A DNA stretch of 64,000 nt from Megaustenia siamemsis (GCA_032433765.1 JAVIAB010000051.1:49517986-49581985), one strand, 5' to 3'. Shown: positions 11,736-23,878, numbered from the stretch's first letter. The notes: generated by a model not told the origin, from the letters alone. Numbers and translations are program-made.

Positions 11736-13129
11736 ATAAATGCAACTGATTATTGAATTAAGGTAAACAAAACGTATCGTAATAAATATAATTATTATCT
11801 GACTCAAGTAAATCATAATAAACATAACTGAAATATGAATAACAGTAATTGCACAAATGAAAATACACATACCTGTGGTTGGATAAGATTAAATATAGTA
11901 ATTAATAACATGCATCATTGACTGCAGAGCGTAAATAAATATATAAGAAATTAACAATAAATATAACTGAATGCTAGACAGAAATAAGTATATATACGCA
12001 GACATGACATGGCACAAGTGTCACTGCGTAAGCAAACATTTCTGACAATTTAAGTTCAAAATTGTGTCCTCAAATATTAATACAAATAAGAAAAACATAC
12101 ATAGCTTTTCCGGGCTTATCCAATACTTGTTCACAACATATTTGATTTACAGAACGTATCCAGCAAAGAGTGTTTGTTCAAGGAGTACAGAAGATGATTC
12201 AGCCTCTCCATATGAACAAACAAACAAGTAAATGCAGCGAGGAGTTCACAGACATTTCAATGGCGCAACCTGCTGAGGAACGAGCCATTCATACATCTTT
12301 TATGCGTTGGTAAACACCGTTAAAGCCAGGGTAAGCTAGCAATATCAACATTCCCGGTGTGTTTCTTTTTCCCCTTATTCTCCTTTTTGTTTACAGAATG
12401 TGCGCACGTTTAGGCCTGAGAAAAGGATGCGACCACGCGATTATATAGAAAGAGTAGACACGGTAATTAATGCTTAACAATGTAATTGCTCACCGGAAAA
12501 ATGATGCTGTTAATGTAACGAAATAAATGGAACAAATTTAGCAGAAATGATGCACGGAAAGAAGAAAAGAAACTACCCTGGATAAATAAATGGATAGAGT
12601 AACAGAAATATACAAGGAGAGACAAGGGCGAGAAAGACGTGATTATCAAAATAACTTGTATTTTTTTAACAATTAAAAACAAATGTGAAAAAGATTAATT
12701 CTGTCAGCTAGAGCCGCGTAGTGTGAGATTGTCGACCAGGCGTCTTGTTTTTCTCTTTCCTATGTTGACTAGATAGTAGGCCCAAGAGGTTCACATGACG
12801 AGGTGCAACGCCTTATTGATATCCGGATTCTGATGAAAATCTGAAATCTAGAGCTACTTCAAGACAGTGCTTTCTATGTGAACAGAAAACATATGTACGG
12901 AAACCGTAGCTATTCTCACCCAACTAGTTTGTTGTTTTGAGCTCTCTATGGAGGCGAAGGGAGGTTTTGATCAATTGTGTGTCAGCGACCATGTCATGAT
13001 GACCGCAGTTCGTCTAAAATGTTCTACCAGAATGACAACATAACTACTTACACAACATATGGGCATGCTCGACATTTAGAGAATGTAAACATGTTTTCTT
13101 GGAAATAGGAAGATAATAAAGCTATTAGG
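11736..13129. other. AT-rich interval, nothing identified
   Basis: Many short stop-rich frames; no recognisable repeat or gene. Confidence 0.5.
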
Positions 13130-13338
13130 GCCGCTGTACAAACATAAAGCTTGTTATTACCGGTGATAATACAGGGCCGTCGTTTGTGACACGTTAATAA
13201 GAAGGTCTTTTGTGACATTAACATGGTTATTCACGCATGTGGCAATGGCAAGATAAGGAAGTCATGTATATAAATCACGAAATAGACTAGTTTTCTTGTG
13301 ACACTGGACATATTAGGAAAATGTGGAATTGATGGATT
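13130..13338 (+). repeat. degenerate monomers related to the adjacent satellite
   Basis: Loosely repeated GTGACA-type cores (TTTGTGACACGTTAATAA, TTTTGTGACATTAACATGG, TGTGGCAATGGCAAGAT, TTGTGACACTGGACAT) resemble the ACTGACAAGGT core of the arrays at 14860-17572 and 19889-20335. They are probably an eroded edge of that satellite, cut off by the LINE-D insertion. Confidence 0.45.
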
Positions 13339-14828
13339 ATGTGTCTTAATTTTACAAATCTGAAGGAGGGAAGTCACCAGGAAGTGATGATATTCCAGCT
13401 GAATTCATCCAAGCTGGAGGGGAGGTAAGCGTTCGTATTTACCACGCCCTGTATGTGAAAATCTGGCATAATGCGGACTTTTTGTGGACACAAGTTTGGA
13501 AAGATCTGTGTATATCCCTATTTCAAAGAAATCTGTGTTCCTACTACAGAACTATTGCTTAATTAGCCATGCCGGTAAAATACTCTTGTGGACCATCATC
13601 AATATGATAGCAATAACATTAGAACAGAAACTCCATATAGTTCAAGCAGGTTTCAGACATAGTAGAGGTACCCGAGACTACCTCTTTAACATGAGAAACA
13701 TCCTTGAGAAGTGTAGCGAATACAAGATAGAACAGCATACATGCTTTATAGATAGATAGCAGTAAAACTTATGACTGCGTACAATATCAGAAACTGTTGG
13801 ACTTCCTGAAAGATATGGGCTTTCCAACACACCTAATACAACTCATCGAATCACTAAATCACGAACATCAAGCAGCTACCAGAGCAGCGAACGAAAAATC
13901 AAATTGATTAAAGTGCAAAAAATGGGTGAAGTAGGGTGTATCCTCCCTCAGACCTGTTCAACATCATGAGAACTGTCAGAAACGGTGACAGATTTGTCAA
14001 GTTCGACCCTTTCACAATAAATGGCAACATAATTCCATAACTCAGATATCATGATAACACAGTTTTCCTCTCAAACAGTGAAGCAGGATTAAAGTGACAA
14101 TTGAGTTTGTTAAAAAACACATTCAAGAACTAAACCTCTATCTAAGCATGCACAAAATAAGATAATTTTCATTGACAAAATAAAAATCTAAACCAAAATC
14201 ATCATCAACAGTGAAGAACTTGAAATTGTTATAAATTATGAAAATCTAAGATCTGTGCTAGCTAACAATGGAGACTGCCAGAAAGAGATCAAAAAAAGGT
14301 CAGCAAAAGCAGCACACAAATTAAACGCCATGAAGAACATGTGACACAATGCAAGCAAGGCAGTAAGATTAAAATTACTAAGAACATGTATCCTCCCGAT
14401 AACAACTTATGGTTGTGAATCATGGACAGTCTCGCAAACAACAATAAAGAAAATAGATTCATTCGAAACAAAATGCTACAGAAAATCCTTAAGATTCCTT
14501 GAACAATGAAAGGGGCAATGAAGACATATTAAAGATTTAAACATTAAAAAAATATTGGCTAATAAACACCATCCTGCACAGGAAAGTCAAATACTATGCC
14601 CACGTCAAAAGAGAAAGCGGGCTGAAAAGAACAATAATGGACGGCATGGTTCCTGGGGGACACATCAGGGGCAGACCAAGAAGAAGGTGGCTTCTGGACA
14701 TCAAGGAGACCTTGTAGATGGCAACAGAAGTGGGAGACCTGGCTAGAGACAAATTCCTCCAGACGGACTGTGGTAAATGCAACGATTAACAAAGGACATG
14801 CGACCTGATGATAATGATGTGTCTTAAT
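13339..14828 (+). mobile_element. LINE-D, 5'-truncated, with 12-bp TSD
   Basis: The element spans 13351-14816 between direct repeats ATGTGTCTTAAT (13339-13350 and 14817-14828). It begins inside the RT domain (GGKSPGSDDIPAEFIQAGGE), continues through an SSKTYDCVQYQKLLDFLKDM segment, and ends with the tail KYYAHVKRESGLKRTIMDGM and GHIRGRPRRRW. Every region has frameshifts and stops, including around the expected catalytic box. A related minus-strand tail lies at 41040-41330. The element separates degenerate satellite monomers from the main 33-bp array. Confidence 0.9.
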
Positions 14829-14859
14829 GAAAAACAAGATGAAATAAATATTCGTTTGT

Positions 14860-17572
14860 GGCACTGACAAGATATCAAATTCAGCTGTAAGTACGGACAA
14901 GGTAGGGCGCTCTGGTGTAATAAACACTGACAAGGTGTGGCGTTCTGGTGTAATAAGCACTGACAAGGTGTGACGTTCTGGTGTAATAAACACTGACAAG
15001 GTGTGGCGTTCTGGTGTAATAAGCACTGACAAGGTGTGGCGTTCTGGTGTAATAAACACTGACAAGGTGTGGCGTTCTGGTGTAATAAGCACTGACAAGG
15101 TGTGGCGTTCTGCTGTAATAAGCATTGACAAGGTGTGGCGTTCTGGTGTAATAAACACTGACAAGGTGTGGCGTTCTGGTGTAATAAGCACTGACAAGGT
15201 GTGGCGTTCTGGTGTAATAAGCACTGACAAGGTGTGGCGTTCTGCTGTAATAAGCACTGACAAGGTGTGGCGTTCTGGTGTAGTAAACACTGACAAGGTG
15301 TGGCGTTCTGGTGTAGTAAACACTGACAAGGTGTGGCGTTCTGGTGTAGTAAACACTGACAAGGTGTGGCGTTCTAGTGTAGTAAACACTGATAAGGTGT
15401 GGCGTTCTGGTGTAGTAAACACTGACAAGGTGTGGCGTTCTGGTGTAATAAGCACTGACAAGGTGTGGCGTTCTGCTGTAATAAGCACTGACAAGGTGTG
15501 GCGTTCTGATGTAGTAAACACTGACAAGGTGTGGCGTTCGGGTGTAGTAAACACTGACAAGGTGTGGCGTTCTGGTGTAGTAAACACTGACAAGGTGTGG
15601 CGTTCTGGTGTAATAAGCACTGACAAGGTGTGGCGTTCTGGTGTAGTAAACACTGACAAGGTGTGGCGTTCTGGTGTAATAAGCACTGACAAGGTGTGGC
15701 GTTCTGGTGTAATAAGCACTGACAAGGTGTGGCGTTCTGGTGTAATAAGCACTGACAAGGTGTGGCGTTCTGCTGTAATAAGCACTGACAAGGTGTGGCG
15801 TTCTGGTGTAATAAGCACTGACAAGGTGTGGCGTTCTGGTGTAATAAACACTGACAAGGTGTGGCGTTCTGGTGTAATAAGCAATGGCAAGGTGTGGCGT
15901 TCTTGTGTAATAAGCACTGACAAGGTGTGGCGTTCTGGTGTAATAAGCACTGACAAGGTGTGGCGTTCTGGTGTAGTAAACACTGACAAGGTGTGGCGTT
16001 CTGGTGTAATAAACACTGACAAGGTGTGGCGTTCTGGTGTAATAAGCACTGACAAGGTGTGGCGTTCTGGTGTAATAAGCACTGACAAGGTGTGGCGTTC
16101 TGGTGTAATAAACACTGACAAGGTGTGGCGTTCTGGTGTAATAAACACTGACAAGGTGTGGCGTTCTGGTGTAGTAAGCACTGACAAGGTGTGGCGTTCT
16201 GGTGTAGTAAACACTGACAAGGTGTGGCGTTCTGGTGTAATAAGCACTGACAAGGTGTGGCGTTCTGGTGTAATAAGCACTGACAAGGTGTGGCGTTCTG
16301 GTGTAATAAGCACTGACAAGGTGTGGCGTTCTGCTGTAATAAGCACTGACAAGGTGTGGCGTTCTGGTGTAGTAAACACTGACAAGGTGTGGCGTTCTGG
16401 TGTAGTAAACACTGACAAGGTGTGGCGTTCTGGTGTAGTAAACACTGACAAGGTGTGGCGTTCTGGTGTAATAAGCACTGACAAGGTGTGGCGTTCTGGT
16501 GTAATAAGCACTGACAAGGTGTGGCGTTCTGGTGTAATAAGCACTGACAAGGTGTGGCGTTCTGCTGTAACAAACACTGACAAGGTGTGGCGTTCTGGTG
16601 TAGTAAACACTGACAAGGTGTGGCGTTCTGGTGTAATAAGCACTGACAAGGTGTGGCGTTCTGGTGTAGTAAACACTGACAAGGTGTGGCGTTCTGGTGT
16701 AATAAGCACTGACAAGGTGTGGCGTTCTGGTGTAGTAAACACTGACAAGGTGTGGCGTTCTGGTGTAGTAAACACTGACAAGGTGTGGCGTTCTGGTGTA
16801 ATAAGCACTGACAAGGTGTGGCGTTCTGGAGTAGTAAACACTGACAAGGTGTGGCGTTCTGGTGTAATAAGCACTGACAAGGTGTGGCGTTCTGGTGTAA
16901 TAAGCACTGACAAGGTGTGGCGTTCTGGTGTAATAAGCACTGACAAGGTGTGGCGTTCTGGTGTAATAAGCACTGACAAGGTGTGGCGTTCTGGTGTAGT
17001 AAACACTGACAAGGTGTGGCGTTCTGGTGTAATAAGCACTGACAAGGTGTGGCGTTCTGGTGTAATTAGCACTGACAAGGTGTGGCGTTCTGGTGTAATA
17101 AGCACTGACAAGGTGTGGCGTTCTGGTGTAATAAGCACTGACAAGGTGTGGCGTTCTGGTGTAGTAAACACTGACAAGGTGTGGCGTTCTGGTGTAGTAA
17201 ACACTGACAAGGTGTGGCGTTCTGGTGTAATAAACACTGACAAGGTGTGGCGTTCTGGTGTAGTAAACACTGACAAGGTGTGGCGTTCTGGTGTAGTAAA
17301 CACTGACAAGGTGTGGCGTTCTGGTGTAGTAAACACTGACAAGGTGTGGCGTTCTGGTGTAATAAGCACTGACAAGGTGTGGCGTTCTGGTGTAATAAAC
17401 ACTGACAAGGTGTGGCGTTCTGGTGTAATAAGCACTGACAAGGTGTGGCGTTCTGGTGTAATAATCAATGACAAGGTGTGGCGTTCTGGTGTAATAATCA
17501 ATGACAAGGTTTGACGTCCAGCTGTAAGCGTTGATAAGGTGAGGCGTTCAGGTGCAAGCACTGACAAGATAA
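14860..17572 (+). repeat. 33-bp satellite array (~81 units)
   Basis: The unit is about GTGTGGCGTTCTGGTGTAAT followed by AAGCACTGACAAG. Main variants are AATAAGC, AGTAAAC and AATAAAC, with occasional CTGCTG for CTGGTG. Unit length is a multiple of three without stops in several frames, so ORFs of 837 (+), 1002 (-) and 399 (-) codons result. The common variants change residues in every frame (IS/VN/IN on plus; LIT/FTT on minus) with no synonymous preference, arguing against a protein. The end units are degenerate. Confidence 0.96.
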
Positions 17573-17586
17573 CGAGTTTAAATGTA

Positions 17587-19851
17587 ATGACATGATAAGG
17601 AACATTTCCGGAGCAGCGTCAAGAAAGCCAAAGCCTACCCAGGAGCAGATATTAATTCAGATCACAATCCTGTAATGATAAAAATTAAAATCAAATTAAA
17701 GAGAAACAAACACAAAACTAATTCAGCAACACCAATAGATATAACAGCGTTAAACCAGAAAGATGTAAAAGAAACTTATACTGTACAAGTAAAGAACACA
17801 TATCAGAAGCTGCTAAAAGAGGGGATTTAGCAGTACAGAAGAGAAAATCATGAGGAAAAAGTCACAACAAAACGGCAATGCATAAAAAACAGCATGCAAG
17901 AATCCTGCAACACCTTGCCCAAAAAGGAAAGTAACAAAAAACAAAAATGGATAACTGACAAAATCTTAGAAAAAATGGAAGAAAGAAGACAAGCGAAAAA
18001 CACTGCCAGATACAAGGATATAGACAATGAAATACGGAGAATGTGCAGAAAGGTAAAAGAAGACTGGCTCAACCAAAGATGTCTAGAAGTCGAAACTATG
18101 GAAAGTAAACAAAACTTAAGAGAGATGCACACAGAAATCAAGAGAATTACTAATAAAGACAAAAAAGCTGCCGGAAATGGATGTATTGCAAACAAAGAGG
18201 GAAGAATGCTAACAGACAACTAAGATATATTAGATAGATGGCAAGAATATATAACAAAATTATTTCATTCCGTAAGGGACAAAAAGCCAGACATAAAATG
18301 TACATACAACTATAAAATCATGAAATCTGAAGTAGAAAAAGCTATAAAAACAATGAAAAAGGGAAAGACAGCAGGACCTGACAATATACAAATAGAGATG
18401 ATACAGGCTCTAGAAGATTTTGGCACCGCAGTGATCACAGACATATGCAATGACATATACCATACAGGATACATACCAAATGAACTAAAAAACATCAACT
18501 TTCATTGCATTGCCTAAAATGAATGGTGAAGTTGAATGCAGTGATTTCAGAACAATAAGCCTAGTGAACCAGGTAACAACAAATTTACTAAAAGTTACAC
18601 AGGGAAGGATTCAGAATAAAAATCAATACTGAATTAGATGAGCAACAATTTGGATTCAGGAACAACAGTGGCACAAAAGAAGCCATATTTAGCATGAGAA
18701 CATTGAATGAAAAGTACATAGAAGTATACAAACCAATATATGCCTGCTTCATAAACTACACCAAAGCTTTCGATAGAATACACCATAACCAACTTATAGA
18801 CTGCCTAAAGGATATAAATCTAGACGACACAGACATACGACTAATATGTAATTTGTACTGGGAGCAAACAGCAATAATAAAATATAACGAGGAGAACTCT
18901 ACACCCATGGACATAAAAAGAGGAGTAAGACAATGATGCATCCTATCACCAAGCTTGTTCAATCTATACACTGAGCAACTCTTTCAAAACATCTCAGAGA
19001 TGCCAGGCCTAAACTTTAATGGAAAGATAATAAAAAACCTAAGATATGCTGATGATACTGTTCTACTAGCAGAAAATCCTAAAGACCTTCAACAATTGCT
19101 TAATGTGATAAGCATAACAAGCAAAAAATATGGACTAGATATGAATATCAAAAAGACTAAACCTATGATCATAAACAAAGAAAATTATCAAGACCTACAA
19201 TTAAATATCACATTTGAGGGAATACATCTGGAGACAGTCCAGAGCCACAACTACCTGGGACATACTATAACCAATGATGGAAAATGTAAAATTGAAATAA
19301 ACAAAAGAATAGGTATGGCAAAAAGTAATTTTAATGCCATGAACAATATACTAACAACAAAACAAATATCAGCAGTGCTGAAACTAAGAATGGCAAAATG
19401 TTACATCTTCTAAATATTCCTGTTTAGTGCAGACACATGGACATTAGACAAGAAACAGAACAGAAAATTGAAGCCATTGAAATGTGGATTTATAGAAGAA
19501 TAGGTAGAATTGGATGGAAAAAAAAGAAAACAAACAATGAAGTTTTAAAACAACTGAAAATAAAAAGAGAACTACTAAATACAATAAAGACAAGAAAAAT
19601 GAACATTTTGATGCATGTTAAAAGACACAACAGCCTACTAAAAGTAATATTGGAATGGAAAATACAAAGTAAAAGAGGCAGAGGTAGACCAAGACTAACA
19701 TGGACGAGCAACATCAAAAATGGACAAGTCAATCTATGATAGCCTGCACCATCAAAGCAAGAAACAGAGTAGAATGGCGATCCATGGTAGCAAACCTTCG
19801 TTGCGGAGAAGGCACTCGATGATGATGATGATGATGATGATGACATGATAA
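17587..19851 (+). mobile_element. LINE-E, longest copy (endonuclease end to 3' tail) with TSD
   Basis: The element spans 17599-19839 between direct repeats ATGACATGATAA (17587-17598 and 19840-19851). It opens at the end of the APE-type endonuclease (YPGADINSDHNPVMIKIK, with the SDH motif). It continues through a 109-codon linker (17894-18223), RT fingers (GKTAGPDNIQIEMIQ), CFINYTKAFDRIHHNQL, CILSPSLFNLYTEQL and catalytic RYADDTVLLAENPKDL. The tail follows (RGRGRPRLTWTSNIK) with a 3' (GAT)n run. Disruptions include frameshifts near 18505 and 18610, a TGA at 18934-18936 in the RQGC-like motif and a stop near 19411. It lies between the 33-bp and 29-bp arrays. Confidence 0.93.
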
Positions 19852-19888
19852 TGATTATACGAGTAATAACTAATACGATAAGAATGGA

Positions 19889-20335
19889 AGTTTAATTTGA
19901 AATACTGACATGGTAAAGAGTTCTCTTGAAATACTGACATGGTAAAGAGTTCTCTTGAAATACTGACACGGTAAAGAGTTCTCTTGAAATACTGACATTG
20001 TAAAGAGTTCTCTTGAAATACTGACACGGTAAAGAGTTCTCTTGAAATACTGACATGGTAAAGAGTTATCTTGAAATACTGACACGGTAAAGAGTTCTCT
20101 TGAAATACTGACATGGTAAAGAGTTCTCTTGAAATACTGACATGGTAAAGAGTTCTCTTGAAATACTGACATGGTAAAGAATTCTCTTGAAATACTGACA
20201 TGGTAAAGAATTCTCTTGAAATACTGACATGGTAAAGAGTATACGTGAAATGCTGATACAAAAAAAATGGATGATATGAAGTTTACTTGTAAACACTGTC
20301 AAGGTAAAGTTGTTTCCTTAATGACACTGACGAAA
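19889..20335 (+). repeat. 29-bp satellite array (~12 units plus degenerate end)
   Basis: The unit is TTCTCTTGAAATACTGACAT followed by GGTAAAGAG, with C/T and G/A variants (GACACGG, GACATTG). Units decay after about 20240. It aligns to the 33-bp unit through GTTCT..TG.AAT....ACTGACA.GGT with a 4-bp length difference, so the two arrays appear to be branches of one satellite family. The overlapping minus-strand ORFs are periodic artefacts. Confidence 0.92.
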
Positions 20336-20466
20336 TAAAAGATAATGCGTGATGCACTCTACTGGTACGTTTATATAAGAGCAGAATCTCATTATTGATT
20401 GACTAATTGATAACAATGGTGTAGTGACATTACATTTCTAGCAAACCCTGGACAATTAGTTTCTAT

Positions 20467-20781
20467 ATCATCATCATCATCATCAAGTACCGGGCCTGCT
20501 GGCGTAGATGACCATGTCTCTTCACAATTTTCGATCTCGGCAGCTATTTATCATTTCTGTTGTTGACCTTCTGCCAAGCCATTCACTTAAGCTGTCTTGT
20601 ATTTTTTCTCTTTGCTTCCCTCTACCTCTTCGTCCCTCAATTTTTCCACATGCTACAATATATTCCAGCTGTTCTCTTCTCATTACATGGCCAAAAAATG
20701 ATGATTGTTTCTTCCTAATATTGGAAATTAGCTCTCTTTTGCTTTTACCTCATAACATCTTCATTACTCTTTTTAGCTGTT
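20467..20781 (-). mobile_element. LINE-A 3' fragment
   Basis: The reverse complement matches the LINE-A terminus, from the AKKSN region through the MRREQLEY region to the final ..YASRPGT codons and a (GAT)n run at 20467-20485. Truncated after about 300 bp and frameshifted. Confidence 0.85.
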
Positions 20782-22045
20782 ATTCATGATTGTACAAAGA
20801 AGTTACGACGGTGGTTTTCTGTTGCCTTCCGTCGGTTTGTTTACGGTTGGCTCCGCTAGCCTTTGACTAAAAAGTCTCACTCACAAGGCAGCGGGAGTTT
20901 CTATATAGTAGACAAGAAAGGGCATGCATTATAATGACTACTGTGGGGATACTGTCTTTATGCAAACTTCAAAGCCTCTACTGAAACAAGTTGGAATCTC
21001 TTTTATTCTACGTTAAATTTTAAATTCCAACTAGCAGCATGATGATGATGATAAACCTATGAGCTATGAGTTTATGAGCTGTGCGTCTCATCCGTTTTGA
21101 TCCTGCTTCGATATCCCGCTTGTTTACGATGAATGATGATATCGTATGACAGGGAACAGTTGGCTGTGTTCACTTTCTGCGTGGTTTCGCCTTATGTCTT
21201 TTGGCGTGTGCTGAGACTGCTACGATGGGGACTATAGTTACCTTTCTTTGTTTGGGAGATGAGTTAGTAATTCGGATGATTCCACTGGCACGGGCGGTTG
21301 AGCAATTATGGATTTTAATTCGTTTGCTGTGATACCGAGGCCTTCCATAACCAATAACCAATAATAACCAATAAACCTATCAACGGCATTCACACCTTGC
21401 AAGAGTAGTGCAGCCAATTCTTTGTCCCTTACCTGTCCATAATTAGGGTCCGTACAATAGGTGCCATTAATAATATCAGCACATCCATTTTTTTATTATC
21501 ACTTGATCAGGAACATACATTCACACCAGTTCATACGTTGTGTTATCTCTGTTTTCTCCAATCAGTCAAATCGCTGCCATTAACTTCTCATAGCATAATC
21601 TCATACCATTAGAGCTCCTCTCAAGTGTGAGCAAAAATGCAGTCACCACCTCAATCCCAATTTTCATTCTTGAATTAGTAGTAGGTAAATAAGTAAATGA
21701 GTAAAACAAAAAACATGGAGAGAACCAAAAAACGACAGTCACGAAGATACAAACTTTCATAAACGGACGTTTACGAAGGGTAAAATGATGGAAATAAGAA
21801 TAGTAATAGGACACTTTTTATACAAAGCTTCGCAGCCGGAGGCAATCTGATCTTCAGAAGTCGATCAGTCCAGCAAGTGTTTCGGCTCTTTAACGGCTTG
21901 ACACTCTAAGGCAGGTGGGTCATGATTCCCAGGCGTCGACCTCCTGCTGCATTGCCTATAAGGCTTACACTATATGCTCGACACAAAATAACTACACTTA
22001 CTCTACCCAAAACTTCTGTTCGAATACGGTCTTTACTTACCTGTC
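20782..22045. other. unassigned interval
   Basis: No gene or known repeat recognised. A near-palindromic CGACGG...CCGTCG pair lies near 20817-20845, a short CCAATAA run near 21350-21376, and a tRNA-like stretch of low quality near 21890-21945. Confidence 0.4.
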
Positions 22046-22082
22046 TTGACTTTAACCCAGCACATTGATGTTCTCTTCAGTC

Positions 22083-22119
22083 GTATAAAGTGGCTACTAA
22101 TTGCAACGTCCTTTTATAG
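22083..22119. promoter_or_regulatory. two opposed TATA-like boxes
   Basis: Plus strand GTATAAAGTGG at 22083-22093. Minus strand GCCTATAAAAGG (canonical TATAAAA), the reverse complement of plus-strand 22111-22122. No transcript is assignable, so promoter function is only a possibility. Confidence 0.25.
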
Positions 22120-22265
22120 GCCCGCGTACATGTTGGAGCGGAAGCTGGTAATAGGTGATAAGAATTGGTCGGGCTGGGAACTTCTTGCAACCACCAGGTG
22201 TAGCACACCCTACGTCGATGATGTAATCTGTAATCGCTTATTGCCACGTCTCGTCCAGGATTAAA

Positions 22266-22502
22266 TTGTTGCTACGCTGTTAACTTAAGTGGGAGTCCGG
22301 AGTGGTCGCAGTGTAAATTAGTCGAAAAGTTGTCCGACCATCAAGTTATTGGAAACTTCGTTGTCTGAACTGTCGACGCCGGAAACGCCCGTGTTGCTCA
22401 CCTACAGATTTAATAACTTCTTATCGTCGCGCCTCGGGTATTTAGTACTAAACTGTCCCTACGCTGTTGGCTTACGTGGGAGTCCGGAGTGTTCGAGGTG
22501 TA
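22266..22502 (+). repeat. ~45-bp direct duplication in a less AT-rich patch
   Basis: Near-identical stretches at about 22272-22317 and 22457-22502 share CTACGCTGTT, GTGGGAGTCCGGAGTG and GTGTAA. The plus strand is open from 22349 to 22702 and reads NCPYAVGLRGSPECSRCN, whose C-x..-C spacing is reminiscent of zinc-knuckle-like tails of some retroelements, but I cannot assign it. Confidence 0.4.
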
Positions 22503-22864
22503 ATGTTACTAATTTAGAACTTTGGGGAAGACACACCCATGTGCAAATAGATATGATAACGTTGATGGCGCTGGATAGAACACACGCTGTCCAAGCCACT
22601 GTAACAGATCGTCTTTATACTCCCCAGAGGAAACATATTCCTAATATTCTTAGAGAAGAAAGGTGGGAACAGACAATGAAAGGATGGAAAGACATGGAAT
22701 GATTATGAGATAATGGCACTCGTCTTGACGGCTTGGTAAGTGTTTTTGAAGTACTATGTTTCTTAGAGAGCCGAAAGGGTAAAGAAGAAGTAATAATAAT
22801 ATGGCAACTGAACTCACACTCGACTGGTCTGTAGTGACTGCAGCAATCTTTCAACAGCTGTGGC

Positions 22865-23000
22865 TTCTGAGCTAGTAATGGTTACAGTGTTACACGTCCT
22901 ATATACCAGAAACAATTCTGAGCTAGTAGTAGTTACAGTGTTACAGGTCCTATATCCCAGTAACAATTTTGAGCAAGTAGTAGTTACAGTGTTCTACACT
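22865..23000 (+). repeat. 51-bp minisatellite, left segment
   Basis: About 2.5 units of the repeat that resumes at 23391 (core CAGGTCCTATATACCAG, AACAATTCTGAGC and TAGTAGTAGTTACAGTGTT). Interrupted by a LINE-E fragment. Confidence 0.88.
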
Positions 23001-23390
23001 GTTTCTTTGTTTGATGGTGGAGACCGTCATAGATTGACTTTGTCCATCTTTTGATATTACTCGTCCATGTTAGTCTTGGCTGCCTCTGCCTCTTTTACCT
23101 TGTATTTTCCCTTCCAATGTTACTTTTAGTTGGCTGTTGTGTCTTTTAACATGCCCCAAAAATTTCATTTGTCTTGTCTTAATTGTATTTAGTAGTTCTC
23201 TTTTTATTTTCAGTTGTTTTAAAACTTCATCGTTTGTTTTCTTTTCTTTCCATCCAATTTTACCTATTCTTCTATAAATCCCCATTTCAAAGGCTTCAAT
23301 TTTCTGTTCTATTTTCTTGTCTAATGTCCATATTTTTTGCACTATACAGGAATATTGAGAAGATGTAACATTTTGCCATTCTTAGTTCAG
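23001..23390 (-). mobile_element. LINE-E fragment inside the 51-bp array
   Basis: The reverse complement encodes the LINE-E tail: TWTLDKKIEQKIEAFEMGIY-like, then IGWKEKKTNDEVLKQLKIKR and FLGHVKRHNSQLKV. A 90-codon piece is open at 23070-23342. The usual ANLRCGEGTR and (GAT)n terminus is missing. Array sequence flanks both sides (CAGTGTT on the left, CAGGTCC on the right). Confidence 0.9.
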
Positions 23391-23855
23391 GTCCTATATA
23401 CCAAAAACAATTCTGATCTAGTAGTAGTTACAGTGTTACAGGTCCTATATAACAGAAACAATTCTGATCTAGTAGTAGTTACAGTGTTACAGGTCCTATA
23501 TACCAGAAACAATTCTGAGCTAGTAGTAGTTATAGTGTTACAGGTCCTATATAACAGAAACAATTCTGATCTAGTAGTAGTTACAGTGTTACAGGTCCTA
23601 TATAACAGAAACAATTCTGATCTAGTAGTAGTTACAGTGTTACAGGTCCTATATACCAGAAACAATTCTGAGCTAGTAGTAGTTACAGTGTTACAGGTCC
23701 TATATACCAGAAACAATTTTGAGCAAGTAATAACTACAGTGTTACAGGTCCTGTATACCAGAAACAATTCTGAGCAAGTAATAGCTACAGTGTTACAGGT
23801 CCTATATACCAGAAACAATCCTGAGCAAGTAGTAGTTACAGTGTCACAGGCTCCA
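23391..23855 (+). repeat. 51-bp minisatellite, right segment (~9 units)
   Basis: Same unit as 22865-23000. Variants are ATACCAG/ATAACAG and GAGCTAG/GATCTAG/GAGCAAG. Length divisible by three yields the QVLYTRNNSELVVVTVL periodic ORF on plus and a mirror ORF on minus; neither looks like a gene. Confidence 0.93.
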
Positions 23856-23878
23856 TGTCTCTCAGAGACATTCTGCGT

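Noticed and set aside
14559..17567. 1002-codon minus ORF and 837-codon plus ORF as giant proteins
   Set aside because: Produced by a stop-free 33-bp unit; several frames are open at once, variants are non-synonymous in all frames, and the minus ORF runs on into antisense LINE-D.
20817..20845. CGACGG...CCGTCG palindrome as an RNA structure or terminator
   Set aside because: Six-base stem with a long loop, expected by chance; no second copy seen.
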